A stretch of DNA of 12,472 nucleotides from Alphaproteobacteria bacterium (lineage in GTDB: Bacteria; Pseudomonadota; Alphaproteobacteria; RF32; CAG-239): assembly GCA_017958895.1 (NCBI GenBank), contig JAGDBT010000046.1:1-12472 (forward strand), written 5' to 3'. The notes beneath the pieces are model-generated. The model had not been told where the DNA came from, searched no databases, and worked only from the letters and a program-made list of their open reading frames with translations. Both the position numbers and the translations under genes were made by a program. This document shows positions 6,926-12,472 of this stretch, in pieces. How positions within the stretch are numbered: the first letter of the stretch is position 1; every line of letters starts with the position of its first letter.

Positions 6926-7600
6926 ATGAAATTTTTAATCGCCGATGATCACGAGTTGTTTTTGCAAGGGTTGGAATTTATTCTGCGCAAGGAATATTCC
7001 GATGCGGAGATTGTTTTAGCCAAGAATTATACCGAAATTTTTGATATTTTGGAAAAGAACCGTGATTTTGATTTGATTTTGACCGATTTGGCGATGCCGG
7101 GAGCAAATTGGCTTGATGCCATATTGCGTATGCATAAGATGTGTCCGGAGATACCGATAATTATTATTTCGGCGGTTTTTGAAAAAGAAATTTTGCAAAA
7201 AACCTATGATTTCGGAGTTTCCGGTTATGTTTCAAAATCTTTTCCGAACAGTTTGATAATCGGAGCTATAAATCTGGTGTTGGCCGGTGGTGTGTATATT
7301 CCGCCGGAAATTTTGCAGATGAGCACCCAATCTTCATCGGAAACCGTAAGAAATATGGTTAGAGATTTAAATAAGGCACAAGTTTCCGAAAATAAATGCA
7401 ACCTCACTCCGCGGCAGATAGATGTTTTGTATTGTATGGCCGAAGGTTTGGCCAATAAACAGATAGCCTATAAACTCGGTTTGAGTGAAGGAACGGTAAA
7501 AATTCATATTACTTTGCTGATGCGAAATTTGGAAGTCAACAACAGAACGGCGGCTGTAAGAAAAGCTTTGCAATTAGGGCTGATTAAGGATGTTGAATAA
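6926..7600 (+). CDS. NarL/LuxR-family two-component response regulator (orphan)
   Basis: A DNA-binding response regulator of 224 residues. The receiver domain (about 1-120) has the acidic pair D7/D8, phosphoacceptor D54 in LTDLAMPG, the switch Ser82 and the conserved K104, so it should be phosphorylatable. A linker leads to a LuxR/GerE-type helix-turn-helix (about 158-220). It starts LTPRQIDVLYCMAEGLANK and continues with LGLSEGTVKIHI, the recognition helix. AGAGGT sits about 6 bases before the ATG. No histidine kinase gene is in the window, so its partner is elsewhere. Its TAA is 10 bases before the start of the probable rquA gene and overlaps that gene's ribosome binding site, so the two are one operon. 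The context hints that it may respond to redox or electron-acceptor state; this is inference. Confidence 0.93.
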   Translation: MKFLIADDHELFLQGLEFILRKEYSDAEIVLAKNYTEIFDILEKNRDFDLILTDLAMPGANWLDAILRMHKMCPEIPIIIISAVFEKEILQKTYDFGVSGYVSKSFPNSLIIGAINLVLAGGVYIPPEILQMSTQSSSETVRNMVRDLNKAQVSENKCNLTPRQIDVLYCMAEGLANKQIAYKLGLSEGTVKIHITLLMRNLEVNNRTAAVRKALQLGLIKDVE

Positions 7601-7610
7601 GGAGCAGGTT

Positions 7611-8327
7611 ATGACGGAATTGAATAAAAAACCCGAATACATGGATGTGTCTTTTAACAAGATTTATAATAAGAAAAGGCTCTGCTCAGTCCTTGATGAC
7701 CCGAGAATCTCCGCAGTTTTGACTCTGGGGGCTGAAGGCAAAATAGTTAAAGATATTTTGCGTGAAATAACCAACAATGCGCATGTTTTGCAAATCGGTG
7801 TTACTTTCGGCAGTGAAATTTCGGCGGTTTATGAAAAAGTTTGCAAAAAAGGAAAGTTTGATATTTTTGATGTTTCGGAAGAACAGGTGGCTTGGGCAAG
7901 AGAACGTTACAGCCATCATAATATCAACATAATCAATTATAATGCCCTTTTACCTTGGGATGAAAAATATGATGTGATAATTTGTTATAATTTGTTGCAT
8001 GAGTTGCCGCTGAAAAGTCGTTGTCAGGTTATGGATAATGCCCTTAGCAGTTTAACCAACGGTGGCAAGGCAATCTTTGTGGATTATGCCGAGCCGAAGT
8101 GGTGGAATCCGCTCAAATGGCCTTTATTCCTGTTTAACAGATTATATAAGCCTTTTGCGGAAAGTATGTGGCAAGAACCGCTGGAAAATTTTTGTTCTTT
8201 GAAAGAAAAATTCCGTTGGAGTCATCAGTATTATCGCGGTCGTATTTATCAGAAAACGGTTGCGGTGGGCAAGATTTTGAGCAGTGAAGATGTTCTGAAA
8301 TTAACCAAATTATTTAAAGAAAAATAA
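7611..8327 (+). CDS. rquA: Probable rhodoquinone biosynthesis protein RquA (SAM-dependent)
   Basis: A class I methyltransferase-fold protein of 238 residues. The start is taken at 7611, since AAGGAG lies 6 bases before it; an upstream ATG at 7590 lies inside the response regulator gene. The fold shows a divergent motif I, VLQIGVTFGSEIS (59-71), lacking the canonical GCGTG, an acidic residue near 87, NLLHELP (128-134) and GGKAIFVDY (151-159). The C-terminal half, with EPKWWNPL, PFAESMW and YYRGRIYQKTVA, matches my memory of RquA, which converts ubiquinone to rhodoquinone with S-adenosylmethionine as amino donor. Rhodoquinone is the low-potential carrier for fumarate respiration and needs ubiquinone as precursor. 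I cannot align it here. The alternative is a generic quinone or small-molecule methyltransferase. The protein is soluble with hydrophobic patches (about 168-182) suited to the membrane surface. Confidence 0.65.
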   Translation: MTELNKKPEYMDVSFNKIYNKKRLCSVLDDPRISAVLTLGAEGKIVKDILREITNNAHVLQIGVTFGSEISAVYEKVCKKGKFDIFDVSEEQVAWARERYSHHNINIINYNALLPWDEKYDVIICYNLLHELPLKSRCQVMDNALSSLTNGGKAIFVDYAEPKWWNPLKWPLFLFNRLYKPFAESMWQEPLENFCSLKEKFRWSHQYYRGRIYQKTVAVGKILSSEDVLKLTKLFKEK

Positions 8328-8343
8328 GGGTGGCGGAATTTTA

Positions 8344-8372
8344 TTGAAAAAATATTAAGGGCGTTATATAGT
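8344..8372 (+). promoter_or_regulatory. Sigma70-type promoter of lysS
   Basis: TTGAAA (8344-8349) and TATAGT (8367-8372) are spaced by exactly 17 bases, with five of six consensus bases in the -10. Transcription should start near 8379, giving a leader of about 25 bases. It lies wholly in the 77-base gap after rquA, which argues that lysS is not simply the third gene of the response regulator operon. Confidence 0.6.
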
Positions 8373-8404
8373 CGGGAAGTTTAATTAACGGATTAGGAAA
8401 GAAA

Positions 8405-9877
8405 ATGGCAAACGAAACAAATATTCACAGAGAATCGAGATTGGTAAAATTAAAGACCTTGCAGGAGAAGAATTATAATCCTTATCCTTACAGGTTTGTG
8501 CCGACAATTTATGCTGCGGAACTGCAGGAAAAATATAAAGATTTGGAAGCCGGAACCGACACGGAAGACAGGGTGGTTGTTGCCGGTCGCGCCATGGCGG
8601 TGCGTAACAGCGGTATGTTTGTGGATATTAAAGATAAAAGCGGAAAGATACAGGCTTTTTGCTATAAAAAAATTCTTCCGGAAGCCGATATGGAAATATT
8701 AAAGTGCGTTGATGTGGGCGATATGGTCGGTGTGGCCGGTTTTGTGCGCCGTACACCGCGCGGCGAACTTACGATTGCGGCGGAAAAATTTGATATTATA
8801 GCCAAATCGTTGCAGCCTTTGCCGGAAAAGTTTCACGGATTAACGGATACTGATGCCCGTTATCGTCAACGTTATGTTGATTTTATAATGAATGAAGACA
8901 GCAAAGAAATATTCAAAAAACGTTGCCGTATAACCTCGGCAGTGCGTCGCTATTTTGAAAATCATGATTTCTTAGAGGTGGAAACACCGATGTTGCACCC
9001 GATTATGGGCGGTGCGAACGCCAAGCCGTTTATTACGCATCATAACGCTTTGGATATGGATTTGTTTTTGCGTATTGCGCCGGAGTTATACTTGAAAAAA
9101 TTAGTGGTGGGCGGTTTTGACCGAGTGTTTGAAATCGGCCGAAATTTCCGCAACGAAGGAATTGATAAAAATCACAATCCGGAATTTACGGGTTTGGAAG
9201 CCTATCAGGCTTATGCCGATTATAATGATATGGCGGATTTAATTGAAGATTTGGTGCGTTTTGTGGCCAAAGAGGTTTTGGGAACAACCACTTTAACACT
9301 CGGAGAAAAAGAAGTTGATTTAACAAAGCCGTTTGCTCGCAAGTCTATTATTGATTTGATTAAAGAAAAAACGGGAGCCGATTTTATGACGGCGGAAACT
9401 TTGGAACAAGCGGTAGAACTGGCAAAGTCCGTGGGAGTAGATGCCGGTGCCTGCAGTTGCTGGGGTAAAGTAATTCAGGAAGTGTTCGATGAAAAAGTAG
9501 AAGCTTCTTTAATTGAACCGACTTTTGTTATGGATATGCCTAAAGATGTTTCGCCGTTAGCCAAGACTCATCGTGCGAATCCGCGCTTAGTGGAGCACTT
9601 TGATGCTTATTTGGGAGGAATGGAAATAGGTTGCGCCTATTCCGAACTTTCCAATCCTTTGGAACAGCGCGAACGTTTTGAAGCCGAAGTGGCGGCTCGC
9701 GAAAAAGGAGATGATGAAGCGCAAATGCTTGATGAAGATTTCTTAAACGCTTTGGAAAACGGTTTTCCGCCTTCCGGAGGTATGGGAATGGGTATTGATC
9801 GTTTGGCTATTTTATTAACGGGAGCGGAAACTATTCGCGATGTTATCGCTTTTCCGACTTTAAGAAAGAAAGATTAA
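8405..9877 (+). CDS. lysS: Lysyl-tRNA synthetase, class II
   Basis: Charges tRNA-Lys with lysine using ATP. An N-terminal OB-fold anticodon-binding domain (about 55-135) is followed by the class II catalytic domain. Motif 1 lies around 178-197 and the conserved GGANAKPFITHHNALD follows. Motif 2 is FEIGRNFRNEG to HNPEFT (242-262) and motif 3 GGMGMGIDRLAILLTG ends near 473. The length of 490 is typical and it looks intact. Start: ATG at 8405 with AGGAAAG just upstream. Many alphaproteobacteria use the unrelated class I LysK instead, so a class II enzyme here is a useful lineage or transfer clue. It is followed after 13 bases by the polysaccharide deacetylase gene, almost surely in the same transcript. 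Confidence 0.97.
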   Translation: MANETNIHRESRLVKLKTLQEKNYNPYPYRFVPTIYAAELQEKYKDLEAGTDTEDRVVVAGRAMAVRNSGMFVDIKDKSGKIQAFCYKKILPEADMEILKCVDVGDMVGVAGFVRRTPRGELTIAAEKFDIIAKSLQPLPEKFHGLTDTDARYRQRYVDFIMNEDSKEIFKKRCRITSAVRRYFENHDFLEVETPMLHPIMGGANAKPFITHHNALDMDLFLRIAPELYLKKLVVGGFDRVFEIGRNFRNEGIDKNHNPEFTGLEAYQAYADYNDMADLIEDLVRFVAKEVLGTTTLTLGEKEVDLTKPFARKSIIDLIKEKTGADFMTAETLEQAVELAKSVGVDAGACSCWGKVIQEVFDEKVEASLIEPTFVMDMPKDVSPLAKTHRANPRLVEHFDAYLGGMEIGCAYSELSNPLEQRERFEAEVAAREKGDDEAQMLDEDFLNALENGFPPSGGMGMGIDRLAILLTGAETIRDVIAFPTLRKKD

Positions 9878-9890
9878 AAGGAGACGACTT

Positions 9891-11111
9891 ATGAGAAAAA
9901 TTTCAATTTTTGTTTGCTTATTGTTAGCTGTTGTTATAGGAGAAATCGGATTTCTTTTGTATGACGGTTTTAACTCTGAACAACCGACGGCAAACCGAGT
10001 AAAAGAAATGATTTTACCGGGGGCGGCAAATGCACAGGTTGTGGCAACGGAAAGTGAGGGAGTAAATCCCCTTTTATTTGAGAGACATTCGTCTGAAGAA
10101 GTGGGCAAACAGCTTGATGAAATAAGCGACTCTTTGAAGTTCGGAAAGTGGTTGGAAGAAATCAGCAAAACGGAAGAAAGCGCAGTTGCTCAAGAAGAAA
10201 TCGCTGTTCAAGAACAAACCGAAGAACAGCCGGAAAATGGTGTAGCGGAAGTTGTAGTTACCGAACAGGAAGAAGTTCAAGAAGTGGCGATAAATGAAGA
10301 AACCGCTGAACCTGCGGAAGCTCCGATTGTTGTTCAGGAAGAGATTGTGGCAGAAGAAGTGGTTGCTGTTGAGCCGGCTCCTGCGGAAAAAGTTATAGAA
10401 AGACAGGAAAAGGCCGTTGAAAACACCGAAAACAAAGTGTTGGTGGCGGTTGTTATTGATGATATCGGTTTAAGTGTTCCGTTCAGCAGAGAAATCTCCG
10501 GCTTTAACAAGCCGTTGACGCTTTCTATGTTGCCTTATGGCGCATCAAATAAAAAACAGGCTGAAATGCTGAGAAAAGCCGGCTTTGAAGTTATGCTTCA
10601 TGTGCCGATGATGCCGCATGTTCCGGCAAACTTGGCACCGGTTACGCTTTCGCCGGAAATGAGCAAAAAAGAAATCCAAGACGATTTGGAAACCATGCTT
10701 GCTCGTTTTGAAGGCTCGGGTATAGTCGGAGCAAATAACCACATGGGAAGTCTTTTCACCGAAAAAGAAACCGGAATGCGCTATTTTATGGAATTCTTAA
10801 AAAGCAAGGGATTGTATTTTATGGATTCTCGCACCACGGCCAAGTCGGTAGGCAAAAAAGTGGCAGCGGAATACGGTGTGCCGTTTATCGAAAGAGATGT
10901 TTTCTTGGATAATGAACGCGATTATAAATATATAATGGGACAATTCAAAAAACTGGAAAACATAGCCAAGAAAAAGGGTCATGCGGTGGCAATCGGACAT
11001 CCTTACGGGCAGACCTTAAAAGCGTTGCGTGATTGGGCCGCAGAGGCGGAAAATCGTGGGGTTAAACTGGTAACGACCTACGATTTGGTCAGAAAAATAA
11101 ATAATAAATAA
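9891..11111 (+). CDS. Divergent polysaccharide deacetylase family protein (YibQ/DUF610-like)
   Basis: An inner-membrane-anchored envelope protein of 406 residues. One N-terminal membrane helix (about 4-24) is followed by a long acidic, Glu/Val-rich, low-complexity linker (about 95-180), and then a NodB-like barrel of the divergent polysaccharide deacetylase family in the periplasm. Family marks are VVIDDIG (187-193), LHVPMMP (236-242), NNHMGS (282-287), DSRTT (312-316), FLDN (338-341) and GHPYGQT (369-375). The Asp, His and Asn residues are the candidate metal and catalytic ligands. The substrate is unproven in the family; envelope glycan remodelling is the usual guess. In other proteobacteria it often sits by envC or ctpA; here it follows lysS by 13 bases with RBS AAGGAG. 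The linker is unusually long and repetitive, which suggests a spacer that reaches towards the peptidoglycan. Confidence 0.88.
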   Translation: MRKISIFVCLLLAVVIGEIGFLLYDGFNSEQPTANRVKEMILPGAANAQVVATESEGVNPLLFERHSSEEVGKQLDEISDSLKFGKWLEEISKTEESAVAQEEIAVQEQTEEQPENGVAEVVVTEQEEVQEVAINEETAEPAEAPIVVQEEIVAEEVVAVEPAPAEKVIERQEKAVENTENKVLVAVVIDDIGLSVPFSREISGFNKPLTLSMLPYGASNKKQAEMLRKAGFEVMLHVPMMPHVPANLAPVTLSPEMSKKEIQDDLETMLARFEGSGIVGANNHMGSLFTEKETGMRYFMEFLKSKGLYFMDSRTTAKSVGKKVAAEYGVPFIERDVFLDNERDYKYIMGQFKKLENIAKKKGHAVAIGHPYGQTLKALRDWAAEAENRGVKLVTTYDLVRKINNK

Positions 11112-11142
11112 TAAAAATTTTGTTTTGTATGCAAAAAAGTTC

Positions 11143-11171
11143 TTGACCTTGTAAAAAAATACAAGTATATA
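11143..11171 (+). promoter_or_regulatory. Promoter of tRNA-Glu
   Basis: TTGACC (11143-11148) and TATATA (11166-11171) are separated by 17 bases, and a GC-containing ATGCG follows the -10, as is common for growth-controlled stable-RNA promoters. The tRNA starts at 11192, about 14 bases after the expected transcription start. Confidence 0.55.
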
Positions 11172-11191
11172 TGCGTATGTTCTTTAGCGAT

Positions 11192-11266
11192 GGTCCCATC
11201 GTCTAACGGTTAGGACATCACCCTTTCACGGTGGCAATATGGGTTCGAGTCCCGTTGGGATCACCA
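11192..11266 (+). tRNA. tRNA-Glu, anticodon TTC, CCA encoded
   Basis: A complete cloverleaf folds by eye. The acceptor GGTCCCA pairs with TGGGATC (one G-T pair). The anticodon stem TCACC/GGTGG encloses the loop CTTTCAC with anticodon TTC at 11225-11227. The T-arm carries GGTTCGAGTCC, the discriminator is A, and CCA (11264-11266) is encoded in the gene. It reads glutamate codons GAA and GAG and also supplies Glu-tRNA for tetrapyrrole synthesis where that route exists. It has its own promoter and terminator. Its 3' end is followed directly by sequence of foreign character, which makes it a likely integration site. Confidence 0.97.
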
Positions 11267-11270
11267 ATAC

Positions 11271-11306
11271 AAACGGCAGGTATAAAAACCGCCGTTTTTT
11301 CTTTTT
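11271..11306 (+). terminator. Intrinsic terminator after tRNA-Glu
   Basis: AAACGGC, a bulged A and GG (11271-11280) pair with CCGCCGTTT (11289-11297) around an 8-base loop TATAAAAA. A run of Ts broken by one C follows (11295-11306). This is a classic rho-independent terminator and begins only 4 bases after the CCA, so it clearly belongs to the tRNA transcript. Confidence 0.85.
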
Positions 11307-11420
11307 AAATCAAGCACTTAAGCGAGTTCGAATGTTATGTTTTTGAAAACAGGCATTTTGGGAAATTTTACGAACTCGCTATGTAAATAATGTAATAAAA
11401 TCAAGCAGTTAAGCAGTTGG
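11307..11420. repeat. Imperfect direct repeat pair plus 10-bp inverted repeat at the island edge
   Basis: Two near-identical units, AAATCAAGCACTTAAGCGAG at 11307-11326 and AAATCAAGCAGTTAAGCAG at 11398-11416, lie 91 bases apart in the same direction. An exact 10-base inverted repeat, AGCGAGTTCG (11321-11330) and CGAACTCGCT (11371-11380), brackets 40 bases; its left arm overlaps the first direct repeat. There is no T run, so it is not an intrinsic terminator. Such paired and inverted motifs next to a tRNA gene resemble recombinase or regulator binding sites, but no protein can be named. Confidence 0.5.
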
Positions 11421-11610
11421 AGTACGGTATGGTTGTAGATCTGCATTTAACTTGGTTGATGTAATGACTTTTCACCAAAATGGGAAAGGAAATAGTCAAA
11501 CCTTTGCAAAATCTGCTGAGGTTTCAAATTTATCAAGTATTATCATATCAACAGCTTTACTTTTACAAAAACTCATATTATTCTTTGGTAAATAAAACCG
11601 GAATATTAAT
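11307..11610. other. Gene-poor stretch between tRNA-Glu terminator and the HTH protein gene
   Basis: About 300 bases with no long ORF on either strand. Besides the repeats it holds two tiny plus-strand ORFs. An 11-codon one (11429-11464, MVVDLHLTWLM) has GGAG 6 bases before its ATG. Its TAA overlaps, as TAATG, the ATG of a 43-codon ORF (11464-11595), which lacks its own ribosome binding site. The frame of the 43-codon ORF is the same as that of the long downstream gene, separated by one TAA. These could be a leader arrangement, a decayed gene start, or chance. No attachment-site copy of the tRNA 3' end is present here. Confidence 0.4.
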
Positions 11611-12472
11611 ATGACTGATGAGAATAAGGATAATATAAAAATTGCTTTCAATGAATGGTTAACTCAATCAAAAGATAACAAGATCAAAACTACATCATTG
11701 ACAGCATCTGAGTATATTGGTCGGTTAAGTAGGTTAAGTCAAAGATTATATGGCAAGGAAGATTTTCAAAGTCTCCAAAACAACATTTATATACTTCACC
11801 TCTTATTTATGGATAGCTCCAACTGGATAAATATTGAAACAGATGATTTAAATAGTGTTGTGGCTTATTTGTATAGTCACAAGCATAAAAGTCGCAACTT
11901 GAATGATCATTACAATCAATTCTTTCATTCTTTAAGAAAACAATTAACTTTACCATTATCTTTTTCTTCTCAGCATCCGGATTTCTTTTTCGGTATGCTT
12001 AAAAGTACTGAAGAATATATAAGACTATCAGATTGGATTAAGCAGGTATTTATAACCGAAAAATCCCTACATTACTTATCTTGGCTATATATTAATAAGG
12101 CAGAAAAAAGAAAAATCGCAACAGCTTTATTAAAGTTCAGTATTTTTTTAACCACAACAAAAGCTATTTCTGATAACGTTATTGGTTTGCTAAGTAAAAA
12201 AATACTTTGGTCAAAAAGAAAAAATAAAAAAAATGATTTTGTTCAGATTGATGAAGCAAATGGGGTAGAAGGTCGCAATTTTTATTCCAGATATAAAGAA
12301 GGAAAAGTAGAAAAATTACTGTCAGTTCAAGAAGTGACACAGGCTTTAGGCTGTGCTGATAGTATGGTACGTGGTTTGATAGAAAAAGGAAAATTAAATA
12401 TCAAACCAGGAACAAAAAAGATTATAGCTGAAAATGTCCGTAGATTTTTGAGAAGAAGGCATACTAAAAGAA
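11611..12472 (+). CDS. Unknown protein with C-terminal excisionase-like helix-turn-helix, 3' end outside window
   Basis: The frame is open from the ATG at 11611 to the window end (287 codons, no stop), so the gene is truncated by the window. An in-frame TAA at 11593-11595 fixes the upstream limit. A weak GGA about 8 bases before the ATG is the only ribosome binding hint. The first 200 residues are helical and basic; residues 10-110 loosely recall the helical core-binding domain of tyrosine recombinases, but no catalytic Arg-His-Arg-Tyr set is seen. A Lys-rich hinge (201-208) leads to LLSVQEVTQALGCADSMVRGLIEKGKL (about 236-262), an excisionase/MerR-like helix-turn-helix with a basic tail RRFLRRRHTKR. 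Codon use is AT-rich and unlike the genes to the left. It is likely an island-borne DNA-binding protein; its role is unknown. Confidence 0.7.
   Translation, partial: MTDENKDNIKIAFNEWLTQSKDNKIKTTSLTASEYIGRLSRLSQRLYGKEDFQSLQNNIYILHLLFMDSSNWINIETDDLNSVVAYLYSHKHKSRNLNDHYNQFFHSLRKQLTLPLSFSSQHPDFFFGMLKSTEEYIRLSDWIKQVFITEKSLHYLSWLYINKAEKRKIATALLKFSIFLTTTKAISDNVIGLLSKKILWSKRKNKKNDFVQIDEANGVEGRNFYSRYKEGKVEKLLSVQEVTQALGCADSMVRGLIEKGKLNIKPGTKKIIAENVRRFLRRRHTKR

Noticed and set aside
7590..7610. Upstream start for the rquA-like gene at 7590
   Set aside because: This ATG is inside the response regulator gene with no RBS, whereas the ATG at 7611 has AAGGAG at ideal spacing.
11321..11380. The 10-bp inverted repeat as a transcription terminator
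   Set aside because: The loop is 40 bases and no T run follows; a true terminator already ends the tRNA transcript at 11306.
11267..12472. Second copy of the tRNA-Glu 3' end as an attachment site, or a CRISPR array
   Set aside because: No copy of the T-arm/acceptor sequence and no regularly spaced repeats are found in the visible part of the island.

Overview
The window reads as a compact, moderately AT-rich proteobacterial chromosome segment, most likely from an alphaproteobacterium of the low-GC, host- or gut-associated kind. This lineage call is inferred from the alphaproteobacterial style of the cytidylate kinase, a long-linker divergent polysaccharide deacetylase, a probable rhodoquinone-biosynthesis protein (which implies a ubiquinone maker) and a CCA-encoding tRNA-Glu. 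There is no 16S or other decisive marker.

Layout, left to right. (1) 2-634: 3' end of an AI-2E/PerM-type membrane transporter gene. (2) 667-1915, minus strand: a GNAT acetyltransferase followed by an unrecognised soluble helical protein, one operon with a good promoter. (3) 2034-3836: lepA (EF-4). (4) 3833-5186: a divergent pair of secreted proteins of unknown role, one Q/K-rich and one carrying a zinc-protease-like HEQTH motif. (5) 5177-6148: a HAD hydrolase (minus strand) and, divergent from it, a 59-residue secreted small protein. (6) 6145-6801, minus strand: cmk. (7) 6926-8327: an orphan NarL/LuxR-type response regulator directly followed by a probable rquA. (8) 8405-11111: lysS and a YibQ-type divergent polysaccharide deacetylase, with a clear promoter ahead of lysS. 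(9) 11192-11266: tRNA-Glu(TTC) with its own promoter and terminator.

Right after the tRNA-Glu terminator the sequence changes character. Base composition drops (17 of 60 G+C at 11641-11700 against 29 of 60 at 9001-9060, counted by hand), codon choice shifts to AAA, TCA, CTA and AGA, and about 300 bases hold repeats and two tiny ORFs. A long open frame for an unknown helix-turn-helix protein then runs off the window's end. This looks like the start of a mobile island inserted at the tRNA gene. No integrase is visible in the window.

Most of the window is housekeeping (translation, nucleotide metabolism, envelope). The parts most worth following are the response regulator-rquA pair, which suggests regulated anaerobic fumarate-type respiration, the unknown secreted proteins at 3833-6148, and the island edge after 11307. 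No clearly new multi-gene system can be demonstrated from the sequence alone.
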